In this document: positions 1-10,686 of the stretch, piece by piece
Position numbering within the stretch: position 1 is the stretch's first letter
Layout of the letters: every line of letters begins with the position of its first letter
Made by a program: the position numbers and the translations under genes
Source of the DNA: Mermis nigrescens
Taxonomy: Eukaryota; Nematoda; Enoplea; Mermithida; Mermithidae
NCBI GenBank assembly: GCA_036768485.1
Contig: JAVLUZ010000020.1
Coordinates: 1 to 64,000, forward strand
Length of the DNA: 64,000 nt
Reading direction: 5' to 3'
Notes under the pieces: generated by a model
Seen by the model: only the letters and a program-made list of their open reading frames with translations
What the model was told of the DNA's origin: nothing
Databases searched by the model: none

Positions 1-243
1 ATTTGGAGCCGTTATATGTATGAAACCAAACGTGCGAGTGGGAGGGGTGCGGGATCTGGGTTTATGAATCCCCTTCCGAGAATCCGGCGGACCTCCAAAA
101 ACCAGAAGACCCCTCAGAATTGAATTTTCAGTGATATTTTGGCGATTTTGCTCCATCAGGATTTTCTAGAATTTGACTGCCGCCCATCTTTGGTCTAACC
201 CCCTAACCGCTCGCGCCTTCCCCACCACCACATTCGTTGTAAG
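1..243. other. No gene recognised
   Basis: Non-coding sequence before the first clear element. The stretch around 60-180 resembles a decayed MITE body (CCTCAGAATTGAATTTT, then a G/C-rich to T-rich change), but no terminal repeat is present. The last 8 bases (236-243, GTTGTAAG) are the left target-site duplication of the next element. Confidence 0.5.
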
Positions 244-295
244 CACACCTGGGCGTAGGGAAGGGGGTTGAGGAGAGGGTTTGGGGTATGCTACC

Positions 296-540
296 CCTCG
301 AGAAACCAAAATACCCCCAGGAACCAAAATACCCCAGGAACCAATATACCCCCAGGAACCAAAATACACCCCAGGAACAAAATACCCCCCCCCCAAAAAA
401 AAGCCAAAATACCCCCCCCCCCCCAAAAAAAACCAAAATACCCCCCCAGAAACCAAAATACCCCCAGAAACCAAAATACCCCACAGAAACCAAAATAACC
501 CCCAAAAACCAAAATACCCAACAGAATACCCACCCAGAAT
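296..540. repeat. Tandem AACCAAAATACCCCC minisatellite inside the MITE
   Basis: About fifteen imperfect 14-20 bp units of the form (G/C)AACCAAAATACCCCC with C runs of 3 to 11. Other copies of the family carry only two or three such units. The Pro/Thr/Lys-rich or Gly/Phe/Trp-rich open frames here are by-products of the repeat, not genes. Confidence 0.85.
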
Positions 541-641
541 TCAACTTTTGAAAATTTTGGTTGTTTTTCGCAGTTTTTATTGACAATAGATGGAGCTCGA
601 TGAGAAACGTTTAAAAATGGTGATTTTTTTCGCCATACCAC

Positions 642-879
642 CACACATGGGCGTGGGGGGGGGGTTTGGGTATGCACCCCCAGAAGTTGAAATACCCCCC
701 CCAGAATTCAAATTTTGAAATTTTTTTTGCTTTTTAGCGATTTTTTGATGCCATTGGATAGTGCTCGATGAGAAACATCGAAAAATGGTGTTTTTTCGCC
801 ATACGACCACTTTTAAGACCATTTTTTGACCTTTGAAAATTTTTCCACCCCCCCAGAATTTCGGTGCTGCCCACCTATG
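642..879 (+). mobile_element. MITE of the CACACCTGGGCG family (inner, nested)
   Basis: Starts CACACATGGGCG and ends GCCCACCTATG. Its flanks CATACCAC (634-641) and CATACCAC (880-887) are a perfect 8-bp TSD taken from the body of the outer copy. The outer body resumes directly at 888, showing insertion of the family into itself. Confidence 0.9.
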
Positions 880-967
880 CATACCACCATTTTTAAGGCC
901 ATTTTTTAGATCTTTGAAAAATCTTGCACCCCCCAGAATTTTGGTGCCGCCCAACTATGGATGTAAG

Positions 968-1240
968 AGGGAGGGCAAGTGCGAACATGTATATATTTAG
1001 GCGAGGGTTTGGGATGATTAGACCCGACAATCTCGACGTGCCCGAAAAAATTGTCGAGACACCCAGAACTCCACTTTTAAAGAATATCTTTTAGCTTTTC
1101 TGTGAATTTTCATGCCAGTGGATACATCTTCGTCGAAAAGATACTGTTTTGCCCCTGATCAATTTTTGGACTTATTTTGAAAATGTTTGTAATCACCCAA
1201 AATTTTGGCCCCGCCCGTTCGTGGTCGCGAGAGTTTTACG
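968..1240. other. Possible highly decayed MITE-like copy
   Basis: The order of blocks resembles the MITE family: a G-rich start with GGTTTGGG, a CCCAGAACT block, 'ATGCCAGTGGATA', an A/T-rich middle, and 'CCCAAAATTTTGGCCCCGCCCGTTCGTGG'-like end blocks. No TIR pair or duplication could be matched, so this is a tentative reading by layout only. Confidence 0.3.
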
Positions 1241-1460
1241 TGTTACATCCCTATTTATTAGTTTTTCTCAATTCCGGTTAAAAAATTAAGTCTGCTCTAC
1301 ACTAAGTTAGTATAGCAAACAAGCCTAGTAACAATAAAGGCAGGATCGAGTACGACCTCTGGGCCAACTCCAACGTGACCATGCTGCACCGAATTTGGTC
1401 GCAGCTTTAAGATTTTCGGCCGTTCTATTCCGAACTAGCATCACTGGAAGTCGGCGCCTA

Positions 1461-1590
1461 ATGATAATAAAAAAAATATTATAATTAATAATAATATTAA
1501 TAAATAATAATAATAATAAATATTAATATTAAGTATAAATAATTAATAATTAATAATAATAAAAATAATAACAATAAATAAACATAATAC
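1461..1590. repeat. (AAT)n-rich microsatellite
   Basis: Imperfect AAT/TAA trinucleotide runs with almost no G or C. It lies in otherwise featureless DNA between two TIR elements. Confidence 0.8.
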
Positions 1591-1730
1591 TTATGTGAAT
1601 TTATAAACAAATTTAAAGATTTGCAGTGATAAATTTAAGACGCAAGAAATGAAATTTAGCAGGCAATGATGAAGCATCGTTTCACCAAAATATTAAAAAT
1701 TGTCGCTTTTATCTAATGCATATGTATAAT

Positions 1731-2357
1731 CGGGGGCGTAACCAGGTTTTTACTTCAGGTGGGGGGAGGGCAAAATTTTTGAAGTCCTATATCTCGAGCA
1801 CCACTAGGAGATATGCGAAAATAATGGCATTTTTGAGCGTTTATTGACGAGATCTATGCCATGGTGAAGTGAGAAATTTGAAAAAAAATTCAAAAAAATT
1901 TCTTGATTGATTTCAAACTTGGATACCTCTCAAAAATCTACCTTTTAACCTATCCGGTATGACTAGTTTGTCAATATCAAGTTGAAGCTTGACTCGAAAA
2001 CATTTCGAAATTCTTTCTTTTGCATTTAATTTTGCGGTTTTGCAAAGACGAACGCATGAAAATACTGAATCGGCGAGAAGCGCCGAAAATTCTTGACATA
2101 TTCGCTATTTTTAAGTTAAATCTGGGCTTCTAATGTAAGAAAGAGGATAGAAAATAAGAAATCCGGCGCGACGCGCCGGAAAATTTTGAGTTAAGAAGCT
2201 ATAAAGTGTGCTACAAACGCATTTTGGCTGTCCTTTTTGATTGACTTTAAGAATTTTTTAATTTTTCCTTTAAGGGACCCTTGTGAAGAATAAAAATATT
2301 TTTTCATTTCGGGAGGAGGGGGGCGGCCCCCTCACGCCCCGGCTGGTTACGCCCCTA
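1731..2357. mobile_element. hAT-like non-autonomous element, TIR GGGGCGTAACCAG
   Basis: Inward-facing ends GGGGCGTAACCAG (left) and CTGGTTACGCCCC (right) flanked by TGTATAAT (1723-1730) and TGTATATT (2358-2365), an 8-bp duplication with one mismatch. About 627 bp, no coding potential. Two GGCGCG...CGCC-type palindromes lie inside (near 2072 and 2164). The end sequence resembles the CATAGGCGTAGCCAG elements elsewhere in the window. An 8-bp TSD is typical of hAT transposons; no transposase is present to confirm the family. Confidence 0.7.
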
Positions 2358-3030
2358 TGTATATTGATCCCATTTTTTATAGCCAAATATGAAAAAGAAA
2401 TGACCTGGTGCCATAGAACGTGAAGTTTTGTTTTGGGTTTCTGAAGGAAAAATTCGAATTTTTCTAAATTTAGATTAATGCCTGATAACAATTACTTACT
2501 TTATGTAAATTAATCTGCAAATTTAATAATTTTTAAAAGACACAATCAGCCAAATTTGGCAGGCAATAAATAACCGTTTGATCGACTTTAAAAATAAAGA
2601 ATGCCGCCTTTTATTTAATGTTTTAAAATGGACTTATTCCCGTCTGCGAAAATATGAGAAATGACTAATGCCATAGAATTTCAAGTTTGTTTTAAATTTT
2701 TAACAAAGTTAAAGCTTTTTGAAATTTCCTTCTACGATTTCAAACAAGGCTAGTAATGTCAAGAACTCAAAGAGAAAGTCGTTTAGTAAGCCAATAATAA
2801 AGAATTCGACTGAGAACTGTCATTCGAAAAATCTTCAATTTTCTCAAAATTTAAAATTCCACAAAAATAATTTATTAAGATTTTTGACGATAAAAATTTG
2901 TACCGTCTTTTCTGTCATATAAAAATGGAAAGCGCCAAGATTTTGGGAGTCTGTGGTTAAGGTGGGTCTAATAATTTTCAGAGGACAAAAAGTGTCGAAA
3001 AATCCACACGTATATAAGATTGCATTTATT
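2358..3030. other. No gene recognised
   Basis: AT-rich, with a short run of open frame (2719-2922) of biased Lys/Asn/Ser composition that looks random. No terminal repeats or conserved motif seen. Confidence 0.5.
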
Positions 3031-3610
3031 CAGGGTGGCCCATAAAAAAGGCTATATTCAATTTAATAGGTCAACTTTTGGCGTGATGTGAACGTGATAC
3101 TTTAGGGCTAATGTATTAGATAGATAAAGATGTCTTTGCTGAACCGATTTAAAAATTTTGGCCAAGTGCCAGCGGTACCCGCACTATGGCAATTGTTTAC
3201 ACTTCATTTTGACAGAGTTTCTACATTGTATCAAATGTACTGCCGTGATGCAGATATTGCAGGTGTCCGTGACGTTTTGACAACAACCCTGTTACAAAAA
3301 TTAATTAAAGCATTCTCTCAAAGCCCATAATCCAAAAACCGTCCAACTCAGTGCAAAACTTTCACATCGTAAAAAGAGAATGCAAATTAATGGCAGGACC
3401 AATGACGCTATTGCCATTAAAAACAATATTAAAGTAGGGTGTAAACAAATTGTCTAAATGCCCGAACCGTTGACATCTGGCCAAATTCTTTACATTTGAA
3501 AGAAGACACCTCTATCTATCTAAAGCAGCCAATTTTAAAGTTCCATGTTTACATCAGCCGAAGTTATAAGCTGTTGAATCAGAATGTAGCTTTTTTATGG
3601 GCCACCTCTG
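3031..3610. mobile_element. TIR element with CAGGGTGGCCCATAAAAAAG ends
   Basis: The left end CAGGGTGGCCCATAAAAAAG and the right end read on the other strand, CAGAGGTGGCCCATAAAAAA, match except for an indel. Looser matching continues inward for about 100 bp, for example AGATAGATAAAGATGTCTT against AGATAGATAGAGGTGTCTT. About 580 bp. No convincing target duplication was found. The 66-residue open frame at 3130-3330 has no transposase motif. Superfamily unassigned; the long imperfect TIR suits a Tc1/mariner-like or foldback MITE. Confidence 0.7.
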
Positions 3611-4898
3611 TATATTACGATTAGATAGCTAATTATGTATGGCAAGCACAAGGATTATACCAACGTTAAGCTACGAGAACCTTGCTAACACAAAATAAGA
3701 AATAAAGAAATTAGGCAAAATGGCAATAAAAAAGTTCAAAACAGCCAAGCCAAAAACGCGCTTTTGCCCAAAAAGGCATATATACTCGTATATGCAGGAG
3801 CCAAATTCTAGGGAGGTTTCGGTGGTGTAAAACCAGCAAAAATCCCAAAAATATGCCAAAAAATTCAATTCTGGGGGTCAATCGATTTCGGGGGTCCACC
3901 GGATTCTGGAGGAGGTATAACCCCCCCCAACTCCCACGCCTATGTATAGTAGTGGGGTGGGAGCGGTAAAAAATTTCTGAGTTTGGAGAAGGATGGAGGA
4001 GGACCACCTTGTAATACGACGGTTTCGTTGAATAAAACTATAAATAAGTTATAAGCAACAAATCTTCGTTACAGACGGAGCAAAAACACCTTTTTTCGAC
4101 ATTTCTCATCCAGTTCTGATCCATTGACCTATAAAAATTCGCGAAAAGTCGACAAGAATTCAAAAAATTTAATTGCGGCTTCATTTAGATTATGGAAAGG
4201 CAAGATAACAAGACAACCAAGTGAGGCAAGGATTGGGGGACTAAAACCAGAACCCCAAATGAAAAGTGAAAAATTTTGAAGGAAATAAGGTAAAATTAAA
4301 GCGAAAATTATTAAAAAGTAAAATTTTCCTGCAAAACTGTTTTAAAATAGTTAATCAGATACCATAGATTACATTTGTAATAGTGAGGCTGCTCAGTGAC
4401 GATCGAACATGGTCGTGTGAAACTTTGGGGGGTTTTTAGACCATACTTAATCTAGTGCGTTTGAAGGGTTTCAATTTCCCAGGAGAATTTGCAGAATTCG
4501 TATAAAATTCGCAGAAAAAGTACTAATTTATGCGTTTGAAGCTATCTAATTGCTTAAAAGTGTCAAATTTTTGGCGCTTCGCGCCATGTACACTTTTTTG
4601 ACTATATTTCTTTAATTTACTTGAATTTTTTAGATATTACTTTTAAAATATTCCAATTTTAACATTCTAGACAAACAGCATCGTCAGAAATGTCGAAAAA
4701 CTAGTTTTTTTACGAATATCCTCCATTTTTGAGACAAAAAAGTACTTTAGAAAAATTGAGTATCTTCACCTTTCCCATGCTGTGCATGTCTGATTTAGAC
4801 CCCCGCCCCCAGAATTTAATTTACGGCATGCTCTTTTATGATTTTTGCCAGTTTTGTCCCATTAAAATTGGCCTCGATTCGATTGCTACCCATGTACG
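3611..4898. other. No gene; decayed repeats
   Basis: Mixed non-coding DNA. At about 3860-3960 a reversed G-run pattern ending ACTCCCACGCCTATG resembles a worn MITE end, but its partner is not found. A GGCGCTTCGCGCC palindrome is at about 4574. Nothing supports a gene. Confidence 0.5.
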
Positions 4899-4906
4899 TT
4901 GACGAC

Positions 4907-5154
4907 CATACATGGGCAGCACCAAATTTCTGAGGGGGCATGCAAGATTTTTCAAAGGTAAAAAACTGTCCTAAAAATGGTGGTATAGCGACAAAACACC
5001 ATTTTTCAACGTTTCTCATCGACCATTTCCCATTGGCGTCAAACAACTGCAAAAAAACAAGAAAAAATCAAAATTGAATTCTGGGGAATATTTAGCGTCC
5101 TGGGGGGTATTCGGCCTTCTGGCAGTGCATACCCCCAAATCTTCCCACGCCCAT
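4907..5154 (-). mobile_element. MITE of the CACACCTGGGCG family (reverse orientation)
   Basis: Begins CATACATGGGCAGC, the usual end of the family read in reverse. It finishes within ACGCCCATG, where the last few bases of the TIR appear worn. Flank TTGACGAC (4899-4906) matches GTGACGAC (5155-5162) at 7 of 8 positions. It lies about 135 bp beyond the IMP3 exon's 3' edge. Confidence 0.75.
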
Positions 5155-5289
5155 GTGACGACTGTCCGGTAACAAGGCGATGAGGAAAATGTTCAAAACA
5201 TTTCAAAAAATTGCCGTCTACCTTTCTTTTTACTTTAGCGATAAAAATAAGGCAATTCTATTCAACTTATGAAAAAAGTATAGGCAAAC

Positions 5290-5606
5290 CTGCAAAAAGC
5301 TGACGCAGTAACGCTGTCCGCGAGTTGCAAACTTTGTTTAGTCGGAATCAGGCCAATCGAATACAACTTTTCTAACATTTGTTGCGTCGCCTGTTTTCTA
5401 AACGGCGTTTTTGGGTCCAGATCTTTAATTTTCCGAGCCAATTCGCGAATTTCGCGAGAAAGTTTATTATAAGTGGTGTATTCTTCGTGATTTCGCAAAT
5501 GATAGCGTCCGATTATTTTCGATTCGTGCACATTATTATCCAACGACCAATTATAAAAATCTACTTTTTTCAACAATTTCTTCTCATGAAATTTGAGTTT
5601 ACGCAT
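5290..5606 (-). CDS. IMP3: IMP3, U3 snoRNP protein, N-terminal exon (partial)
   Basis: The translation begins MRKLKFHEKKLLKKVDF and continues through YNKLSREIRELA, LYSIGLIPTK and VTASAFCR. From knowledge of the family this is the N-terminal half of IMP3, the U3 small nucleolar ribonucleoprotein subunit needed for early 18S rRNA processing in the nucleolus (with MPP10 and IMP4). About 106 residues match, against about 180 in full-length IMP3. The match stops where the S4 RNA-binding domain should begin, exactly at AG|GTTTGC (donor GT at 5289-5288), which looks like a splice donor. No second exon was found downstream on the minus strand inside the window; transposons fill that space. The start is the ATG aligning with the family's N terminus. 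A CTTTCAG lies 4 bases before it, so an upstream 5' UTR exon is possible. It could be a live first exon with a long intron, or a stranded fragment. Confidence 0.85.
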
Positions 5607-5646
5607 GACGCTGAAAGAACTGACTCCTAAATGTTTGTGACTGGTT

Positions 5647-5761
5647 CATATCTAAAGAAGTGTATTTTTGATCTATTGGTGTCATATAAAACAATAATAA
5701 TAATAATTATTATTGTTTTATGTACTGCCAATAGGCCAAAATACACTATTCTTTAGATATG
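5647..5761. mobile_element. Near-perfect 115-bp hairpin (foldback MITE) next to the IMP3 start
   Basis: CATATCTAAAGAA at the left pairs with TTCTTTAGATATG at the right. The arms, about 54 bases each, continue through CTATTGG and AAAACAATAATAAT to a short AT loop near 5703. It sits 40 bp upstream of the IMP3 ATG (on the minus strand), where a promoter or 5' UTR would be. No clear target duplication. Confidence 0.8.
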
Positions 5762-6174
5762 CTAAAAGAATGCGAGTGCAAAAGTCCATCTTCAACGAGA
5801 GTTGTACTCATAAATGCAACGGCTCGAAATATCGGGTGAGGTTCCCGGCCAGTTTTAGTGGGGAGGGTGAAAGACCCTAAATTTTTGGTGAAAAAGGACC
5901 ATAAAACACCTAATAATAGCAGGTTTTTCCAAAAATCATGGGGGTCAAAATTTTGCTGACTCTGCGTGGGATGGGGGACGACCAACTTTGTGTGAAGGGG
6001 ATCCCGGACTCCCTTGTTACATGTACGGTTGTACTCAGATGCATACATGTAACAGGGCTTGGAAATATGGGACCGCGACTTAACGTTGATCATCCTTCTG
6101 TCCCCAAAAGCGGGACTCCCCCCACCCCCATTTTTAGCAAAAGCTTGCGTTTTTAGACCATTTTTGGGTACTTC
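5762..6174. other. No gene; short repeat motifs
   Basis: Contains TTGTTACATGTACGG and CATACATGTAACAGG in opposite orientations (about 6015-6055), echoed near 18775 and 18990. G- and C-run blocks flank them. The open frames are repeat-derived. Confidence 0.45.
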
Positions 6175-8660
6175 TTTGCCATTAGTGATCGACAGGGGCG
6201 ACTTTTTTTGGCAGGGGCGGTACCGGGGCTAAAAAAAAATCCCCGAGCCCCGGCCGGGGGCTGAGTTAGACAAGGAAAATATTATTGCATTGAAACATAC
6301 TTGGGGTAGGCATAGGAAGAGAAATAATGAGCGACTGCTCCATTCAGTAGTAAATGGCAAGCGCAAAGTTAGGTGCGCCTTTTCGAATCAAGTTTTATTA
6401 CTATTTATATCACAAGAAACATTTAGTCCAGTGTTTCATTGTCTGAATCATCAATAAATTCTATGTCGCTGCTACTATCACACTCAATATTATTTGAATC
6501 TTCACTACTACTATTGCTGCTGCTTGCGCCGAATTCTACATGTTCATCAGCCTAAGTGCTTGGGAGCTTCCACGTATTGAATCCAATTGCTCGAAAATTA
6601 TGCCTTAGAAATAAGAGCTTCTGAAGATTTTCTGGCTTCAATCGAATTCTTGAACCGTTAGCTAAATCATGAGCTGACTTGAATTCGCGTTCGTGGACAC
6701 AGATTTAATAGGCGGGCTGAGGTATTTTTTTGAGAGCTGAGCTATAGAAGCGAGCATACATGATCATAGGGGGTTTGGCGGGTTCAACCCCCCAAATTTC
6801 ACCTTCCGCAAAAAATTCTTCACCCCAGAATTCAAACTTTTTTAGAAAAATCATAGGAAGTGTCTCAGATTTAAGCGTTTTTAGCATTCAAATGGCTCAA
6901 AATTGTCAAATTTTGGACGCTTCGCGCCAAATTGTCATTAAATAGTCACTTTTTGACTATATTTTGGTCAATTTAATGCAATTTTTCGAAATTTTTTCTT
7001 ATTTTTATGTTCTAGAAAGAAAGAGCATCATCAAAAATGCTTTAAAATCGTGTTCTCAAGGCAAATCAAGCGTTTTTACGGTAAAAAGGCACTTGAATTT
7101 TTTTAAATTTCACTTACTCCTGGAAGCGAGTAGGAATGATGGCGCACAGTCAATGCCCTAACAGAGCATACATTTTCCAAGCAAGTTAAAATAAGAAACA
7201 AAGACTGTGAATATAAATGAGAAAGCTCGATGAAATATAAAAGTAATAATCGTTATTAACAAAACCAGAAACAGAAGCTGGTAGTGGAATCACAGAGATG
7301 TAGCGATTGAGTGAAACAGGTATTGGACGTAATAAATGAGACGTATAATTTATCGGATCGAACGCAATTTTGCAGCGCAATTTACATTCGCCTATAATTG
7401 ACTTCCGTCCTAATAACTAACACAAGAAACGCGTTTTAAAGCAGGCGGTTCCCATTCAATTGAATGTAAAAAGTTTTTTGTAAAATAGTTCTTTGAAAAA
7501 GGTACAACTTCCCTAGAAATAGAACGTATTTGTCAAACTCTGAATCTTTTAGTCACTAGCTACGAATGAATGAGATAAAAGTAGCATTTGGTTTGATTAG
7601 TTAAGTGAAGGAATCGAAAACATTCAGATTGCCCTGAAACATTTATTCAGTAAAAGCTCATTTATGCACAGTAGCAAAGATATAACAAGGACTAAGTATA
7701 CATATTAGGGTTGTGCCGGGTCCAACTTTTTCGAAAATTCGGGTCCGGGTCCAACATTTTAGATAGTCGGGTACGGATCCGGGTCCGGGTCCAAAATTTT
7801 TTATCAACTTCGTCCGGGCCCGGGTCCAAAAAATTGGACCCGGCGGGTCCGGGTCCGTTAACATAACATTGTGTTGTATCTACCAAACCACCATATCCTA
7901 TCAATTTTTCCACATATCCGTATGCTTGCACATTTATTTGTTAGTTTCTTTGTTCCAGGATAGGTTCAGTTCAGGAATGATGCAACAAAGGAATAAACAA
8001 ACAATCAGCAGTACACTAAGTGGTGACTCGTGTATCTGATGTCTGTTGGTGTGTGCAGCACGACCCCAAAAGAACGTCTCCATAAACGCTTGTAATATGC
8101 TAACGCGCAGTGGCGGATCTAGGAATTTCCTAAGGGAAGGCGGTATCCCAACCAGGCATGTATCTGGGGAAAATGAGGGGCCGGACTCCTCAAAATTCAG
8201 AAAAATCGGAAAAATATGACTTTTAAACATTATTCTGTGCTATTTTTGGCCCTTTTTGGGCTTAGTCCCCTGCAAAATAGGTGTTGGCCTCTAAATAGGA
8301 CGGCCAGCAACGTGACTGACTCCGACTTTTCCAAAACAGTCGAAAATAGGTGCAAAAATTTGTTCTTAACGCGTGAAATAGCGTTTTTTTCGGTATTTTA
8401 CATCGTATAGTTTTACATAAAATCACTTTTGACACATTATTTTTTCTAAAAATTTTGAAATTTTCGACCATTTTGTGCGAAAAATAATTAAATTTCTTTG
8501 ACTTTAACAAAAATCTGGTGCGAAGCGCCAGAAAATTTGTGAAATCGAGGTGGATAAACGTCTAGAAGCTATGATTTACTGCTTGATTTCCCGTATTTAT
8601 AGCATTTGATGCGAAACATCGAAATTTTCAATTGAAATTATTAGAAAACTATGCAAGTCC

Positions 8661-8955
8661 GTTTGTACATGTACAAAGATGGTCCCTAAAAGTCTTTGTA
8701 CATTTTGTACACGCAAATTTTTGGGTGGTATGATATATAGTATGGTAGCGGCTTTAGTGTGGTAGTTGTTCGACCTTTAGTAGCATATTATAGCTAATTC
8801 CAGGGTTTACAAGGGCGAAAATCATTAAGAATCATTTTAAACGGCGCGAAGCGCCGGAAAACTTACAATTTTCTTTTGAAATGCGATTTCTGCTATTATA
8901 AAGATATATAGGACACACAATCACTCCATTTTCGGCGCGAAGCGCCGAAAATTTT
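8661..8955. repeat. GTTTGTACATGTACAAAGAT repeat, copy 1
   Basis: About 295 bp starting at a TGTACATGTACA palindrome. It runs through GTCTTTGTACATTTTGTAC, a TAGCTAATT block and GGCGCGAAGCGCCG palindromes at about 8841 and 8934. The same order of blocks is repeated at 9513-9821 and 9856-10127, and in reverse around 21400-21900. Confidence 0.75.
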
Positions 8956-9512
8956 TGCGAAGTTTAGACCTTTTGCGGGTTGTGACTCAGGGAACGACCG
9001 AAGCTTCGGCTTCGGCCGAAGCTTCGGCCGAAGCTGGTAGCTTTGCTTCGGCCGAAGGCCGAAGCGAAGAAGGAAAAAAGGCCGAAGGCCGAAGCTTTTT
9101 TCAAGGCAGTTTTTTATTCGCATAAAAATTTAGACAATGTGCAATATAACTAACCACAGACGACGCCATTTAGCTCAATTTATCTTCTAGTCACTTTAAG
9201 TTTTGTTAAAAATATGCTCACAACAGTAACTTTAACTATATAAACAGCAAGCAACCATGTACCAAGAACAAAAGCTGACTCATCTGAGCATTGTATCCGC
9301 TCCGCATCTGTTTCCATTTTTAGAAAAGTTCGACTATGAATGATCACTAGCGATCTCTAAACTGACGAGACACTTAAGGGAAAAGCCACACCTTTATTAT
9401 TACATGTCTGACAAACAAAGGCATGCCTTTGTTTACTCGAAATTCCAACGCCATCTTTGTACTTGTTGTATATCGTGTGTCTACTGTGTACCAGTGTTTT
9501 TTAACAATTTCC

Positions 9513-10127
9513 GTTTGTACATGTACAAAGATGATCCCTAAAAGTCTTTGTACGTTTGGTACATATAACTTTTTGTGTACTATATTATAGTACAGTAGCG
9601 ATTTTAGTGTGGTAAAACAGGGTTTTTGATCTTTGGTAGTGTATTTTAGCTAATTTCTGGGTTTCTGACGCCAAAAATTACTAAAAATGGTTTCAAAACG
9701 GCTTAAAGCGCCCAAAAATTTGACATTTTTCCATTTTAAATGCAAATTCTGGCTATTTTAAAGATATATAGGACCAAAAAATCACTCATTTTCGGCGCGA
9801 AGCGCCGAAAATTTTTTGAGAATTATACACCTTTCTATAGTTTTTGTCTTCCCAAAAATCTTTGTACATTTTGTACACGCAAATTTTTGGGTACTAGAAT
9901 ATGGTACAGTAGCAATTTTAGTGTAGTAAAAACGGAGTTGTTCGCCTTTTGGTAGTGTATTTTAGCTAATTTCTGGGTCTCTTAGGGCAAAAGTCACCAA
10001 GGATCGTCTTAAAACGGCGCGAAACGCCGAAAAATTTGACATGTTCCCTTTTGGAATGTAATTTCTGTCATTATAAAGATATGTAGAACACACAATTACT
10101 CATTTCGGCGCGTAGCGCCGAAAATTT
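9513..10127. repeat. Two tandem copies of the GTTTGTACATGTACAAAGAT repeat
   Basis: Copy 2 spans 9513-9821 and copy 3 (missing the first palindrome) 9856-10127. Each has the TCTTTGTAC block, the TTTTAGCTAATTTCTGGGT block and a closing CGGCGCG(A/T)AGCGCCGAAAA palindrome. They differ from each other at many positions, so the duplication is not recent. Confidence 0.7.
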
Positions 10128-10179
10128 CTGCGAATTTCGTGACCTTTCTTGCAATTTCCGTCTTCAAAGAGCAAAAGCG

Positions 10180-10686
10180 TCAAAAATTTTCCGGCGCATA
10201 GCACCCCTGGTTATTGTTCTTTTTTTGCAAAGCTCCAGCATTGCGTTTAAAAGCCTAGATCAGGCAAAATATCTACTAACTAAGCTAGTAACTCGCAGTT
10301 TAGAAGCTTAGAGTATCAATATTGTTCTGTACAAATTTGATAATTTTAGTATTCACACAGCTGCAAAATGTTAAGAGCGGTAAAAAATTAGTAAATTCCT
10401 TGGTGCTTTGCGTTACTTATGATTTCCGAACTGTTTTTAATAAAAAGGCCGCAAATTCTACATGAAAACGATTAAGATTTTGAAAAGTTTTTGGCGCTTC
10501 GCGCCGCTTTACACTTTTGTATTTGCGATCATCAGAAACCCATAAATTAGCTAGGATACACTATTAAAGGTCGGAAAACTCAGTTTTACTATAGGTACAT
10601 AACGGTACTGGCATTCAATGCAAAAGTAGTCTTAAAAAATTTTTTGTGTATGCCCCCCGAACCAAAATCCTGGCTACGCCTCTGAA
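10180..10686. mobile_element. Truncated element ending CCTGGCTACGCCTCTG
   Basis: Runs parallel to about 20365-20798: GGTTATTGTTCTTT, CCAGCATTG, ATCAGGCAAAATATC, then the end ATCCTGGCTACGCCTCTG. The left TIR is missing here, so it is a 5'-truncated copy of the 19715-20798 family. Confidence 0.65.

Larger units (their letters stand above)
244..959 (+). mobile_element. MITE of the CACACCTGGGCG family, interrupted by a second copy
   Basis: It begins CACACCTGGGCG and ends GCCCAACTATG, the imperfect terminal inverted repeat (TIR) shared by all copies in this window. Flanks are GTTGTAAG (236-243) and GATGTAAG (960-967), an 8-bp TSD with one change. Another copy (642-879) sits inside it. Without that copy and its TSD the element is about 470 bp, against about 235-275 bp for the others; the excess is a tandem expansion of an ACCAAAATACCCCC-like unit. 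It has no coding capacity and is presumably moved by an unidentified transposase making 8-bp duplications. Confidence 0.85.

Noticed and set aside
166..677. Open frames on both strands with Pro/Thr/Lys-rich or Gly/Phe/Trp-rich proteins of 76-128 residues
   Set aside because: They are translations of the ACCAAAATACCCCC minisatellite and of G/C runs in MITEs; the same frames recur in every MITE copy.
3130..3330. 66-residue frame as a transposase gene of the 3031-3610 element
   Set aside because: Too short and no DDE, helix-turn-helix or other transposase motif; the element is non-autonomous.
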